Below are positions 1 through 8,011 of a DNA stretch of 64,000 nt, in pieces. The DNA is from Mycobacterium sp. MBM (GTDB lineage Bacteria > Actinomycetota > Actinomycetes > Mycobacteriales > Mycobacteriaceae). The position numbers and the translations under genes were made by a program. The stretch is taken from positions 16,773-80,772 of the forward strand of contig JAKJHY010000026.1 in NCBI GenBank assembly GCA_021648845.1. Reading direction: 5' to 3'. Positions within the stretch are counted from its first letter, which is position 1. Each line of letters opens with the position of its first letter. The notes below the pieces were generated by a model. The model did not search any database. It was not told where the DNA came from and saw nothing but the letters and a program-made list of their open reading frames with translations.

Positions 1-1135
1 GCACCACCTCGCCGATACGTCCCATCGCCTGGGCGTCACTGCCGATCATCGAGATCGCGCCGATATCGTGCAGCAGATCCTCCGCGGCGATGGTCGAGGG
101 ACGGATCCTGCTTTCGGCGAAGGCAAGGTCTTCGGGGATCTTGGGGTTGAGGTGGTGGCACACCATCAACATGTCCAGATGCTCGTCGAGTGTGTTCACG
201 GTGTGCGGACGGGTCGGATTCGTCGAACTCGGCAGCACGTTGGGTTCGCCGGCGACGGTGATGATGTCGGGCGCATGCCCACCGCCGGCGCCCTCGGTGT
301 GATATGCGTGGATGGAGCGGCCCTTGACCGCGGCCAGGGTGTCCTCGACGAAACCCATCTCGTTGAGCGTGTCGGTGTGGATATTGGCCTGTACGCCCGC
401 GGCTTCGGCCACGGTCAGGCAGGCGTCGATCGCGGCGGGCGTCGTGCCCCAGTCCTCGTGCAGCTTGAATCCGGCTGCACCACCGCGCAATTGCTCCCAC
501 ATTGCCTCGTGGCTGACGGTGTTGCCCTTACCCAGCAACGCGATGTTGAGCGGCCATCCGTCGAGCGCTTCCAGCATCCGCCCCAGGTGCCAGGAACCGG
601 GTGTCACGGTCGTGGCCTTGCTGCCCTCGGCGGGTCCGGTTCCGCCGGCGATGATGGTGGTGATCCCGCCGCCGAGGGCCTCCTCCATGATCTGCGGACA
701 GATCAGGTGGACGTGGCAGTCGATGGCACCCGCGGTGACGATGCGGCCGTTACCGGAGATGATCTCGGTGGACGGGCCGACCACCAGGTCCGGGTGCACG
801 CCGGACATGATGTCGGGGTTGCCGGCCTTGCCGATCGCCACGATGCGCCCATCGCGGATCCCGATATCGGCCTTGATGATTCCCCAGTAGTCGAGGATGA
901 CCGCGCCGGTGATGACGGTGTCGGGTGCGCCGTCTGCCCGGGTGGCCCGGCTCTGCCCCATCGATTCGCGGAGCACCTTGCCGCCGCCGAACACGGCCTC
1001 GTCGCCGGCCAGCCCCGGCCCGCCGCTGCGGTCCTCGGTGATCTCGATGAACAGATCGGTGTCGGCCAGCCTGATCCGGTCGCCGGCGGTGGGCCCGTAC
1101 AGCGCGGCGTAGCGGTCGCGGGAGAGGTAGGTCAC
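1..1135 (-). CDS. ureC: Urease subunit alpha, 3' end outside the window
   Basis: Catalytic subunit of nickel urease, which hydrolyses urea to ammonia and carbamate in the cytoplasm. The first 378 residues are present and the protein continues off the left edge. Visible nickel-site residues are H141 and H143 (DCHVH), the lysine expected to be carbamylated at K224 (GFKLHEDWG), H253 (NIHTDT), H279 and D367 (GSDAQA); the flap histidines H327/H328 (VCHHLNP) are also there. All ligands are intact, so the enzyme should be active. The start is the GTG at 1135, whose GTGA overlaps the ureB stop codon, so the two are translationally coupled. No accessory genes are visible; they would lie to the left. 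Confidence 0.97.
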   Translation of the reverse strand, partial: MTYLSRDRYAALYGPTAGDRIRLADTDLFIEITEDRSGGPGLAGDEAVFGGGKVLRESMGQSRATRADGAPDTVITGAVILDYWGIIKADIGIRDGRIVAIGKAGNPDIMSGVHPDLVVGPSTEIISGNGRIVTAGAIDCHVHLICPQIMEEALGGGITTIIAGGTGPAEGSKATTVTPGSWHLGRMLEALDGWPLNIALLGKGNTVSHEAMWEQLRGGAAGFKLHEDWGTTPAAIDACLTVAEAAGVQANIHTDTLNEMGFVEDTLAAVKGRSIHAYHTEGAGGGHAPDIITVAGEPNVLPSSTNPTRPHTVNTLDEHLDMLMVCHHLNPKIPEDLAFAESRIRPSTIAAEDLLHDIGAISMIGSDAQAMGRIGEVV

Positions 1136-1449
1136 TGCGGCGCGTCCAATCTGCCGGGCGGATTCAGGGAGAGCCCGTGCACCTCCCGCGTGCCGCTCAG
1201 CGCAACCAGTGAAACGTGCTGGGGGATGCCGGGTTCGAAGCGCACCGCGGTACCCGCGGGGATGTCCAGGCGGTGGCCGTGGGCGGCGGCACGGTCGAAT
1301 TCCAGCGCCGAATTCGCTTGCGGAAGGTGCACATGACTGCCTACTTGCACCGGCCGGTCACCGGTGTTGACCACCTCGAGTGAGATGCGCGGCGCGTCCT
1401 GGCTGAGCCCGATATCGCCGTCACCGAAGACGATCTCACCTGGGTACAT
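1132..1449 (-). CDS. ureB: Urease subunit beta
   Basis: Small non-catalytic beta subunit of urease (105 residues, normal family size), which packs against UreC in the urease trimer. It opens with MYPGEIVFGDGDI and contains the family core FDRAAAHGHRLDIPAGTAVR followed by FEPG. It lies between ureA and ureC on the same strand, 12 bp after ureA and overlapping ureC by 4 bp, so the three form one operon. Confidence 0.96.
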   Translation of the reverse strand: MYPGEIVFGDGDIGLSQDAPRISLEVVNTGDRPVQVGSHVHLPQANSALEFDRAAAHGHRLDIPAGTAVRFEPGIPQHVSLVALSGTREVHGLSLNPPGRLDAPQ

Positions 1450-1461
1450 GCCACACCCCTG

Positions 1462-1764
1462 TCACGGAATCGGATGGTGGACGGTGACGAGTTTGGTCCC
1501 GTCGGGGAAGGTCGCCTCGACCTGGACGTCGTGGAGCATCTCGGGCACCCCGTCCATGACCTGCTCGCGGGTCAGCACATCGCGGCCGCTGACCATCAGT
1601 TCGGACACTGTGCGTCCGTCGCGCGCGCCCTCCAGGATGTGGTCGGTGATGAGCGCGACCGCCTCGGGATGGTTCAGTCGCAGGCCGCGGTCCTGCCGGC
1701 GGCGGGCCAGGTCGGCGGCATAGGAGATGAGTAACCGCTCTTGTTCATGCGGCGTTAAACGCAT
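1462..1764 (-). CDS. ureA: Urease subunit gamma
   Basis: Urease gamma subunit, 100 residues, the standard length when read from MRLTPHEQERLL. An upstream in-frame start at 1782 would add six residues (MAVSRT) that the family lacks, so the ATG at 1764 is preferred. Conserved segments include LNHPEAVALI, EGARDGRTV and the C-terminal FPDGTKLVTVHHPIP. It is the first urease gene of the operon and follows the thioesterase gene by about 46 bp on the same strand, so the thioesterase may be co-transcribed. Confidence 0.96.
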   Translation of the reverse strand: MRLTPHEQERLLISYAADLARRRQDRGLRLNHPEAVALITDHILEGARDGRTVSELMVSGRDVLTREQVMDGVPEMLHDVQVEATFPDGTKLVTVHHPIP

Positions 1765-1810
1765 AGTGCGCGATACTGCCACGCCGCGGACGAATCAGCA
1801 GCGCTCGCCG

Positions 1811-2215
1811 TCATTGCGGGACGTTCTGCAGCCGGACCTGACCGCGCGCCACGGTGCGGTCATCCTCGTCGGTGATGGTGATCAGCCACAGCTGCTGGCG
1901 GCGGCCGCGGTGGATCGGTGTCGACACCGCGGTCACCGTGCCGGATGTGATCGCGCGGAGGAAATCGGTGTTGTTGTTCACCCCGACGACGGTCCCGCCA
2001 CCGCCGTGCTCGGTGAGCCAGACGTGCCCGCTGACGCTGGCGAGGCTTTCCACGATGGCGCAGTAGACACCGCCGTGGACGATCCCCCACGGCTGCTTCA
2101 CCTTGTCGGTGATCTCCAGTCGGGCGCGGCCACCGTCGGGGGTGACGTCCAGGTACTGCAGTCCCAGTTCGCTGTCGAAGCCGGCGCCGAGGCCGGGCGG
2201 TAGAGATGCGCTCAC
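1811..2215 (-). CDS. PaaI-family hotdog-fold thioesterase
   Basis: Acyl-CoA thioesterase of the PaaI/4HBT hotdog family, about 134 residues from the proposed GTG at 2215. The family motif is clear: GIVHGGVYCAIVESLAS, with the HGG turn and the helix carrying the catalytic acid, then VGVNNNTDFLRAI. A longer reading from 2263 would start inside a strong hairpin (2251-2285), which argues for the shorter start. The same gene lies upstream of ureA in M. tuberculosis (Rv1847, from memory). The substrate is unknown; the link with urease is positional only. Confidence 0.85.
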   Translation of the reverse strand: MSASLPPGLGAGFDSELGLQYLDVTPDGGRARLEITDKVKQPWGIVHGGVYCAIVESLASVSGHVWLTEHGGGGTVVGVNNNTDFLRAITSGTVTAVSTPIHRGRRQQLWLITITDEDDRTVARGQVRLQNVPQ

Positions 2216-2250
2216 GAGATCAGTGTCTACACCGTCGCGGGAGCGAATGC

Positions 2251-2285
2251 GGAAGGGCCCCACGCGTACTGCGTGGGGCCCTTCC
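2251..2285 (-). terminator. Strong hairpin, probable terminator of the iron-reductase-like gene
   Basis: A perfect 15-bp stem (2251-2265 pairing with 2271-2285) closes a 5-nt loop. It lies 84 bp downstream of the minus-strand gene ending at 2370 and just before the thioesterase start. There is no long T-tract, as is common for mycobacterial hairpin terminators. It should isolate the thioesterase-urease unit from the iron-regulated gene upstream. Confidence 0.7.
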
Positions 2286-2354
2286 TTCGAGTGGACCGGG
2301 GGTCTCTGCAGCCCTCAGGACTCCGGCTCGGTCCGTTAGCCTCGCATCTAGATG

Positions 2355-2373
2355 ATAGGCAAGGCTTGCCTAA
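2355..2373. promoter_or_regulatory. IdeR/DtxR-type iron box overlapping a stop codon
   Basis: The 17-nt core at 2356-2372 is a perfect palindrome (TAGGCAAG, one base, CTTGCCTA). The 19-mer matches the known IdeR consensus TTAGGTTAGGCTAACCTAA at 14 positions. It includes the TAG stop codon (2370-2372) of the gene on the minus strand. Its target is unclear because a hairpin separates it from the next minus-strand gene. Confidence 0.6.
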
Positions 2374-3149
2374 TTTAGCAAGACCTTCGTGGCGGCGGTT
2401 CTGCTCGGCCCGCGAACCGGCAGCCCGAAACCGACCAGCGCATCGAGGATCGCCTGGCCGCGGCACATGCTCGTCAGCTCACTGGAGCCGGCCAGCAGGG
2501 GCACCTGTGTCGACGCGCCCACGACGGCCGCCCCCACGATGTTCCACATCGACGCGATGGAGATCGCGCCGTCGCTGATCTGGTAGAGCTTGGCGAACAG
2601 TGGCGCCAGCGCCCGATGACTGCGATGGGCCACCCACGTCGTCAGCGCCGCCTCGCTCGGCAGCGCCACGATGCCGTCGCGGGTGGTGCGCACCGCGCCC
2701 ACCGTGCAGCGTTGCACCAGGTGCGGATCATCGGGCAGGGCACGCAGCGTCGGGTCGACCACGCCCACCCAATCGATGGCCCCCTCGGAATCGACATGCA
2801 CCCAGAGGTTCTCCAGGCCGGTATCCCAAGCCCGCCCTTCCAGCGCGACCAGCGGCACCACTCGCCCGATCACCACATGCGACAGCGTCGCGGCGAGCTG
2901 CTGGGCCACCGCGGCGCGGCTATCCGTTTCGGCAACGGCGGCGTCGAACATGGTGCGCAGGCGATCGGTGGTCATCACCTCGATCAACGGCCACCAGCGC
3001 CGCCTGGACAGATCACCCATCACCGCCACGCCGTAAACCCGCGGACATTCGGGATAGAGCTCCCGCAGACGCCGGCTGGATTCGTGCAGCGGCAGTGCCC
3101 GCCTAATCGACATGCGTGCGATCAGCGGATCGTCGACCACGACCGTCAT
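2370..3149 (-). CDS. FhuF-like siderophore-iron reductase family protein (putative)
   Basis: A 259-residue protein with no signal peptide. The stretch SMWNIVGAAVVGAS followed by VPLLAG resembles the C-terminal half of FhuF-type ferric-siderophore reductases (the LxGN.ASA region). The paired-cysteine iron-sulfur motif that ends classical FhuF proteins is absent: the chain stops at TAATKVLLN, just where it would be expected. It may therefore be a cluster-less subfamily or a truncated copy. The ATG at 3149 is chosen because AAGGAGG lies 5 nt before it. An IdeR-like box lies just upstream (3168-3186), supporting a role in iron acquisition. Function is inferred and moderate at best. Confidence 0.5.
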   Translation of the reverse strand: MTVVVDDPLIARMSIRRALPLHESSRRLRELYPECPRVYGVAVMGDLSRRRWWPLIEVMTTDRLRTMFDAAVAETDSRAAVAQQLAATLSHVVIGRVVPLVALEGRAWDTGLENLWVHVDSEGAIDWVGVVDPTLRALPDDPHLVQRCTVGAVRTTRDGIVALPSEAALTTWVAHRSHRALAPLFAKLYQISDGAISIASMWNIVGAAVVGASTQVPLLAGSSELTSMCRGQAILDALVGFGLPVRGPSRTAATKVLLN

Positions 3150-3167
3150 CAGCACCTCCTTCTTCGG

Positions 3168-3186
3168 TTAGGTTAGCCTTACTATA
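3168..3186 (-). promoter_or_regulatory. IdeR iron box upstream of the iron-reductase-like gene
   Basis: The sequence TTAGGTTAGCCTTACTATA matches the known mycobacterial IdeR box at 14 of 19 positions, with the left half-site perfect. It begins 19 bp upstream of the ATG at 3149, so iron-loaded IdeR would be expected to block transcription of that gene under iron repletion. Confidence 0.7.
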
Positions 3187-3303
3187 GTCATCAACGCCAA
3201 CCGGACCAGTACCTGTGACTGGACTCACAGATACCTCGAAAAGGGGTCGTGACCGGCGCGGACGAGTGTGGCTCCAAGCCAACGGCACGGACCGTCGATG
3301 GGA

Positions 3304-3331
3304 TACGACGCACGGTAGTAAGGCGTAGTAC
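3304..3331. promoter_or_regulatory. Candidate BlaI operator cluster
   Basis: TACGAC (3304-3309) and GTAGTA (3315-3320) form an imperfect inverted repeat, followed one helical turn later by GTAGTAC (3325-3331). BlaI-family repressors are known to bind TAC.AC/GT.GTA dyads. The cluster lies about 35 bp before the blaI start, so autorepression is the simplest reading. Confidence 0.55.
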
Positions 3332-3364
3332 CCTGAATTCATTGCTCAGGAGAGTGAACAGAAC

Positions 3365-3781
3365 ATGGCCAAGTTGACGCGGCTCGGGGAACTCGAGCGC
3401 GAAGTGATGGACCACCTCTGGACCTCGCGCGAACCGCAAACGGTGCGCCAGGTCCACGAGGCTCTCGCTGCGCGCCGCGACCTCGCCTACACCACGATCA
3501 TGACGGTCTTGCAGCGACTGGCGAAGAAGAACCTCGTCGTCCAGCATCGCGATGACCGGGCCCACCGCTACGCACCCACCCATGGCCGCGACGAGCTCGT
3601 CGCCGGATTGATGGTCGACGCGCTCGACCAGGTATCCGACTCCGGCAGCCGGGAGGCCGCGCTGGTGCACTTCGTCGAACGCGTGGGCGCCGACGAAGCC
3701 GATGCGCTGCGCCGCGCACTGGCCGAACTCGAGGCCAAACACCGGGTTGGGCCGCCGGCTGGTAATTCCGGTACCGGCTGA
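3365..3781 (+). CDS. blaI: BlaI-family winged-helix repressor
   Basis: A 138-residue transcriptional repressor of the BlaI/MecI family. The winged-helix region (about residues 5-75) contains LGELEREVMDHLW, the recognition segment YTTIMTVLQRLAKKNLV and the wing residues HRYAPTHGRDE. The C-terminal part is the dimerisation domain. In mycobacteria BlaI (Rv1846c) controls its own operon and a beta-lactamase. Here it precedes an M56 peptidase gene by 14 bp, the classical repressor-antirepressor pair. An AGGAG element lies ahead of the ATG, and BlaI-like dyads lie in the promoter. Confidence 0.93.
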   Translation: MAKLTRLGELEREVMDHLWTSREPQTVRQVHEALAARRDLAYTTIMTVLQRLAKKNLVVQHRDDRAHRYAPTHGRDELVAGLMVDALDQVSDSGSREAALVHFVERVGADEADALRRALAELEAKHRVGPPAGNSGTG

Positions 3782-3795
3782 GGGACACTGTCGAC

Positions 3796-4743
3796 GTGTC
3801 CGCGCTGGCCTTCTCCATCGTCGCGCTGGCGCTCGTCGGTCCGGTTCCCGCGCTTCTCGCCCGCGCCTCCTGGCCCCTACGCGCGCCGCGCGCGGCGATC
3901 GTGCTGTGGCAGGCCATCGCCCTGGCCGCGGTGCTGTCGGCATTCTCGGCCGGCCTCGCCATCGCCAGCCGGCTGTTCGTGCCCGGCCCCGACGGCCGCC
4001 CCACCGCCACCCTGACCAGCGAGATCGCCGTCCTCGGCTGGCCGCTGTGGGCGCTGTACGTGGTGGTCTTCACGCTCACCCTGATGATCGGCGCACGGCT
4101 TGTCGTCGCGGTCGTGCTGGTGGCCATCGCCACCCGGCGCCGTCGCGCCCACCACCGCATGGTCCTCGACCTGGTCGGCAAGGCGCGCGACCAAGTGCCC
4201 ACCCCCGCCCGACGGCCCAGCGGACTGCGCATCCTGGGCGTCGCCCAGCCGATGGCCTACTGCCTGCCCGGCGTGCGCAGCCGCGTCGTCGTGAGCGAAG
4301 GCGCCCTGACCACGCTGTCGGAACCCGAGATCTCCGCCATCCTCAGCCACGAACGCGCCCATCTTCGCGCCCGTCACGATTTGGTGCTGGAGATGTTCAC
4401 CGCCGTGCACGCGGCGTTTCCGCGCTTCGTCCGCAGCGGTAACGCGCTCGACGCGGTGCGGCTGCTCATCGAACTGCTCGCCGACGACGCCGCCGTCCGG
4501 GTTGCCGGCCCCACTCCCCTGGCCCGCGCGCTGGTGGCCTGCGCCGGCGGGCACACCCCGTCGGGTGCGCTGGCCGCCGGCGGCCCCACCACGGTGGTGC
4601 GCGTGCAGCGGCTCTGCGGAGAGGGCAATAGTCTTGCCTTGGCAGTGGCGGCCTACACCGCCGCCGCCGCGATCCTGATCATCCCCACGGTGGCGCTGGC
4701 ACTTCCCTGGCTCACCGAGCTGCACCGCCTGTTCAGTCACTAG
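3796..4743 (+). CDS. M56-family (BlaR1/MecR1-like) membrane zinc peptidase
   Basis: A 315-residue integral membrane protein with hydrophobic segments near residues 3-23, 35-58, 75-110 and 285-305. The zinc-peptidase motif HERAH lies at residues 185-189, and a downstream ELLADDAA segment (E226) supplies the third ligand. Unlike staphylococcal BlaR1 it has no penicillin-binding sensor domain, as in its M. tuberculosis counterpart Rv1845c. It probably inactivates BlaI by proteolysis in response to an unknown cue. It starts at GTG 3796, 14 bp after blaI. Confidence 0.88.
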   Translation: MSALAFSIVALALVGPVPALLARASWPLRAPRAAIVLWQAIALAAVLSAFSAGLAIASRLFVPGPDGRPTATLTSEIAVLGWPLWALYVVVFTLTLMIGARLVVAVVLVAIATRRRRAHHRMVLDLVGKARDQVPTPARRPSGLRILGVAQPMAYCLPGVRSRVVVSEGALTTLSEPEISAILSHERAHLRARHDLVLEMFTAVHAAFPRFVRSGNALDAVRLLIELLADDAAVRVAGPTPLARALVACAGGHTPSGALAAGGPTTVVRVQRLCGEGNSLALAVAAYTAAAAILIIPTVALALPWLTELHRLFSH

Positions 4744-4797
4744 CGCACGGGCGGCGATCCGACCATCGACGACGTAGACGACACGAAAGGCTGCCGC

Positions 4798-6252
4798 ATG
4801 ACCAATTCCGGCAACACCGGCAAGGCACAGATCGGGGTCACCGGCCTCGCGGTCATGGGATCCAATATCGCCCGCAACTTCGCCCGCCACGGTTACACCG
4901 TTGCGCTGCACAACCGATCGATCGCCAAGACCGATGCACTGCTGGCCGAGCACGGCTCCGACGGAAACTTCGTCCGCAGCGAGACGATCGCGGAATTCCT
5001 CGACGCGCTGGAGAAACCGCGCCGGGTGTTGATCATGGTCAAGGCCGGCGACCCGACCGACGCCGTCATCAACGAGCTCGCCGACGCCATGGAGCCGGGC
5101 GACATCATCATCGACGGCGGTAACGCGCTCTACACCGATACGATCCGTCGCGAGAAGGCGATCCGCGAGCGCGGGCTGCACTTCGTCGGGGCCGGTATCT
5201 CCGGCGGCGAGGAGGGCGCGCTCAACGGCCCGTCGATCATGCCGGGTGGCCCGGCCGAGTCCTATGTGTCCCTGGGCCCGCTGCTGGAGGAGATCTCCGC
5301 GCACGTCGACGGTGTGCCCTGCTGCACCCATATCGGCCCCGACGGCGCGGGCCACTTCGTCAAGATGGTGCACAACGGCATCGAATACTCCGATATGCAG
5401 CTCATCGGCGAGGCCTACCAGTTGCTGCGCGACGGGCTGGGACTCGCGGCCGCCGATATCGCCGACGTCTTCGCCGAGTGGAACAAAGGCGATCTGGACA
5501 GCTACCTGATCGAGATCACCGCAGAGGTGCTCAAGCAGGTCGACGCCAAGACCGGCAAACCCTTGGTCGACCTGATCCTGGATGAGGCCGAGCAGAAGGG
5601 CACCGGCCGCTGGACGGTCAAGTCCGCCCTGGATCTCGGCGTACCCGTCACCGGCATCGCCGAGGCGGTGTTCGCCCGCGCGCTGTCCGGTTCGGTCGAC
5701 CAGCGCACCGCAACCACCGGCCTGGCCTCCGGGGCGCTCGGCGAAAAGCCCAGCGATACCGCGCAATTCACCGAAGATATCCGCCAGGCGCTGTACGCCT
5801 CGAAGATCATCGCCTACGCGCAGGGCTTCAACCAGATCCAGGCCGGCAGCGCCGAATACGACTGGAACATCACCCCGGGCGATATGGCGCGGATCTGGCG
5901 CGGCGGCTGCATCATCCGGGCCAAGTTTCTCAACCGGATCACCGATGCCTTCGACAACGATCCGAACCTTCCGACGCTGATCGTCGACCCGTACTTCCGC
6001 GACGCCATCGAAGCCGCCATCGACAGCTGGCGCCGCGTCGTGGTGAAGGCGACCGAGCTCGGCATCCCGATCCCCGGCTTCAGCTCCGCGCTGTCCTACT
6101 ACGACGGACTGCGCACCGAACGACTGCCCGCCGCGTTGACCCAGGGGCTACGCGATTTCTTCGGCGCACACACCTATGGCCGGATCGACACCGACCGCGA
6201 CAAACGCTTCCACACCCTGTGGAGCGGTGACCGCAGCGAGGTGCAGGCCTGA
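4798..6252 (+). CDS. gnd: 6-phosphogluconate dehydrogenase, decarboxylating
   Basis: Oxidises 6-phosphogluconate to ribulose 5-phosphate and CO2 with NADP+ in the oxidative pentose phosphate pathway. The 484-residue length is typical of the long homodimeric form. The N-terminal Rossmann motif is GLAVMGSNIARN, the substrate-site helix includes GAGHFVKMVHNGIEY, and the family signature DEAEQKGTGRW is present. It corresponds to Gnd1 of M. tuberculosis. It begins 54 bp after the M56 gene with GAAAGG upstream of the ATG and is followed by guaB1. Confidence 0.97.
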   Translation: MTNSGNTGKAQIGVTGLAVMGSNIARNFARHGYTVALHNRSIAKTDALLAEHGSDGNFVRSETIAEFLDALEKPRRVLIMVKAGDPTDAVINELADAMEPGDIIIDGGNALYTDTIRREKAIRERGLHFVGAGISGGEEGALNGPSIMPGGPAESYVSLGPLLEEISAHVDGVPCCTHIGPDGAGHFVKMVHNGIEYSDMQLIGEAYQLLRDGLGLAAADIADVFAEWNKGDLDSYLIEITAEVLKQVDAKTGKPLVDLILDEAEQKGTGRWTVKSALDLGVPVTGIAEAVFARALSGSVDQRTATTGLASGALGEKPSDTAQFTEDIRQALYASKIIAYAQGFNQIQAGSAEYDWNITPGDMARIWRGGCIIRAKFLNRITDAFDNDPNLPTLIVDPYFRDAIEAAIDSWRRVVVKATELGIPIPGFSSALSYYDGLRTERLPAALTQGLRDFFGAHTYGRIDTDRDKRFHTLWSGDRSEVQA

Positions 6253-6353
6253 TCCGCTCACCCAGAGCAGCCGTGAGCGGACCGGATCTGCGCCGCAACG
6301 GCGGCCATCTGCGTCCGCTCGCGGGGTGACCTGCGCCCACTAGACTCACCGAT

Positions 6354-7790
6354 GTGCAGTTCCTCAACGGCCATACCCCGCCCTACGACCTGACCTACAA
6401 CGACGTCTTCGTCGTGCCCGGACGCTCCGAGGTGGCGTCCCGTTTCGACGTGGACCTCTCGACGGTCGACGGGTCGGGCACCACGATCCCGGTGGTGGTG
6501 GCGAACATGACCGCGGTCGCCGGACGGCGGATGGCCGAGACCGTGGCCCGCCGGGGCGGACTCGTGGTACTGCCCCAGGACCTGCCGCTGTCGGTGGTGG
6601 CGCACACCGTCGACTTCGTCAAGAGCCGCGATCTGGTCGTCGACACCCCGGTCATCCTGGGCCCCGACGACTCGGTGTCGGATGCGACCGCACTGATCCA
6701 CAAGCGCGCGCACGGCGCGGCGGTGGTCGTGTTCGAGGGCCGCCCGATCGGCGTCGTCACCGAGGCCTCCTGCATCGGGGTGGACCGCTTCGCTCGCGTC
6801 CGCGACATCGCCCTCGCCGATTTCGTCACCGCACCCGTCGGCACCGACCCCCGCAAGGTATTCGACCTGCTCGAACACGCCCCGATCGATGTCGCCGTGC
6901 TCACCGACGGAAAGGGCGAACTCGCCGGCGTGTTGACCCGCACCGGCGCCATCCGTGCCGGCATCTACACCCCCGCCGTCGACACGTTGGGACGACTGCG
7001 GATCGCGGCCGCGGTCGGCATCAACGGCGACGTCGGCGCCAAGGCCCGCGGCCTGGCCGAGGCCGGCGCGGATCTGCTCGTCATCGACACCGCCCACGGC
7101 CATCAGGCCAAGATGCTCGACGCCATCGCCGCGGTCGCCTCACTCGATCTCGGCCTGCCGATCGCCGCCGGGAACGTGGTGTCGGCCGAAGGCACCCGTG
7201 ACCTGATCGGCGCGGGCGCCTCCATCGTGAAGGTGGGCGTCGGCCCCGGCGCGATGTGCACCACCCGCATGATGACCGGCGTCGGACGCCCACAGTTCTC
7301 CGCCGTCGTCGAATGCGCCGCTGCAGCAAGGGATCTCGGTGGACACGTATGGGCCGACGGCGGGGTGCGCCATCCGCGTGATGTGGCACTGGCGCTGGCG
7401 GCGGGCGCGTCGAACGTGATGATCGGCTCATGGTTCGCCGGCACCTACGAATCGCCGGGCGACCTGCTGCGCGACCGGGACGGCCAGCCGTTCAAGGAGA
7501 GCTACGGGATGGCATCCAAACGCGCTGTCGCCGCCCGCACCGCCGCCGACAGCGCCTTCGACCGGGCCCGCAAGGCGCTGTTCGAGGAGGGCATCTCCAG
7601 CTCCCGGATGGCCCTGGACGCGGCGCGCGGCGGTGTCGAGGACCTGCTGGACCACATCACCTCGGGGGTGCGCAGCACCTGCACCTACGTCGGGGCGGCC
7701 ACGCTGCCCGAACTGCACGAGAAGGTGGTGCTGGGCGTCCAGTCGGCCGCCGGGTTCGCCGAGGGGCATCCGCTGCCGACCGGTTGGTGA
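6354..7790 (+). CDS. guaB1: GuaB1, IMPDH/GMP-reductase family enzyme with CBS pair
   Basis: A 478-residue TIM-barrel purine enzyme. The catalytic loop GPGAMCTTRMMTG places the nucleophile at C302, and a CBS pair is inserted at about residues 95-205 (VTEASCIG region). Mycobacterial GuaB1 has been reported to act as a GMP reductase (GMP to IMP, purine salvage) rather than as IMP dehydrogenase; the annotation as IMPDH is older. The start is the GTG at 6354. It sits 101 bp after gnd on the same strand, as in M. tuberculosis (Rv1843c). Confidence 0.92.
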   Translation: MQFLNGHTPPYDLTYNDVFVVPGRSEVASRFDVDLSTVDGSGTTIPVVVANMTAVAGRRMAETVARRGGLVVLPQDLPLSVVAHTVDFVKSRDLVVDTPVILGPDDSVSDATALIHKRAHGAAVVVFEGRPIGVVTEASCIGVDRFARVRDIALADFVTAPVGTDPRKVFDLLEHAPIDVAVLTDGKGELAGVLTRTGAIRAGIYTPAVDTLGRLRIAAAVGINGDVGAKARGLAEAGADLLVIDTAHGHQAKMLDAIAAVASLDLGLPIAAGNVVSAEGTRDLIGAGASIVKVGVGPGAMCTTRMMTGVGRPQFSAVVECAAAARDLGGHVWADGGVRHPRDVALALAAGASNVMIGSWFAGTYESPGDLLRDRDGQPFKESYGMASKRAVAARTAADSAFDRARKALFEEGISSSRMALDAARGGVEDLLDHITSGVRSTCTYVGAATLPELHEKVVLGVQSAAGFAEGHPLPTGW

Positions 7791-7858
7791 TTCCGCCCGC
7801 CCGGCGCGGGCGGCTACCATGGATCGAATTCCGTCGATCATGACCAGAGAGGGACTCC

Positions 7859-8011
7859 GTGCCACAGGCACCCGTGGAAGCCCACGGTTCTCAAGTGGGC
7901 GCGGGGATTCCGCTCGGCACGCCGGCCCCGCACAGCGACCCCGCTGATCCCGAGCCGTCCAGTAGCCGGCCGGGCGGAAGGCCCGGCACGCCCCCGGTGG
8001 GCATCCGATGA
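7859..8011 (+). CDS. Small proline-rich ORF coupled to the CorC gene (candidate leader peptide)
   Basis: A 50-codon ORF from GTG 7859, ending in TGA that overlaps the ATG of the next gene (ATGA). GAGAGGGA precedes the start by 4 nt, a good ribosome-binding site. The peptide is rich in Pro, Gly and Ser (starts VPQAPVEAHGSQ, ends GTPPVGIR), has no membrane segment and matches no family I recognise. It could be a small protein or a leader whose translation drives the downstream transporter gene. It could also be chance, since high-GC intergenic DNA often stays open. Confidence 0.4.
   Translation: MPQAPVEAHGSQVGAGIPLGTPAPHSDPADPEPSSSRPGGRPGTPPVGIR

Noticed and set aside
3877..5766. Minus-strand ORF of 629 codons.
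   Set aside because: Shadow of the M56 and gnd genes, both with clear motifs on the plus strand.
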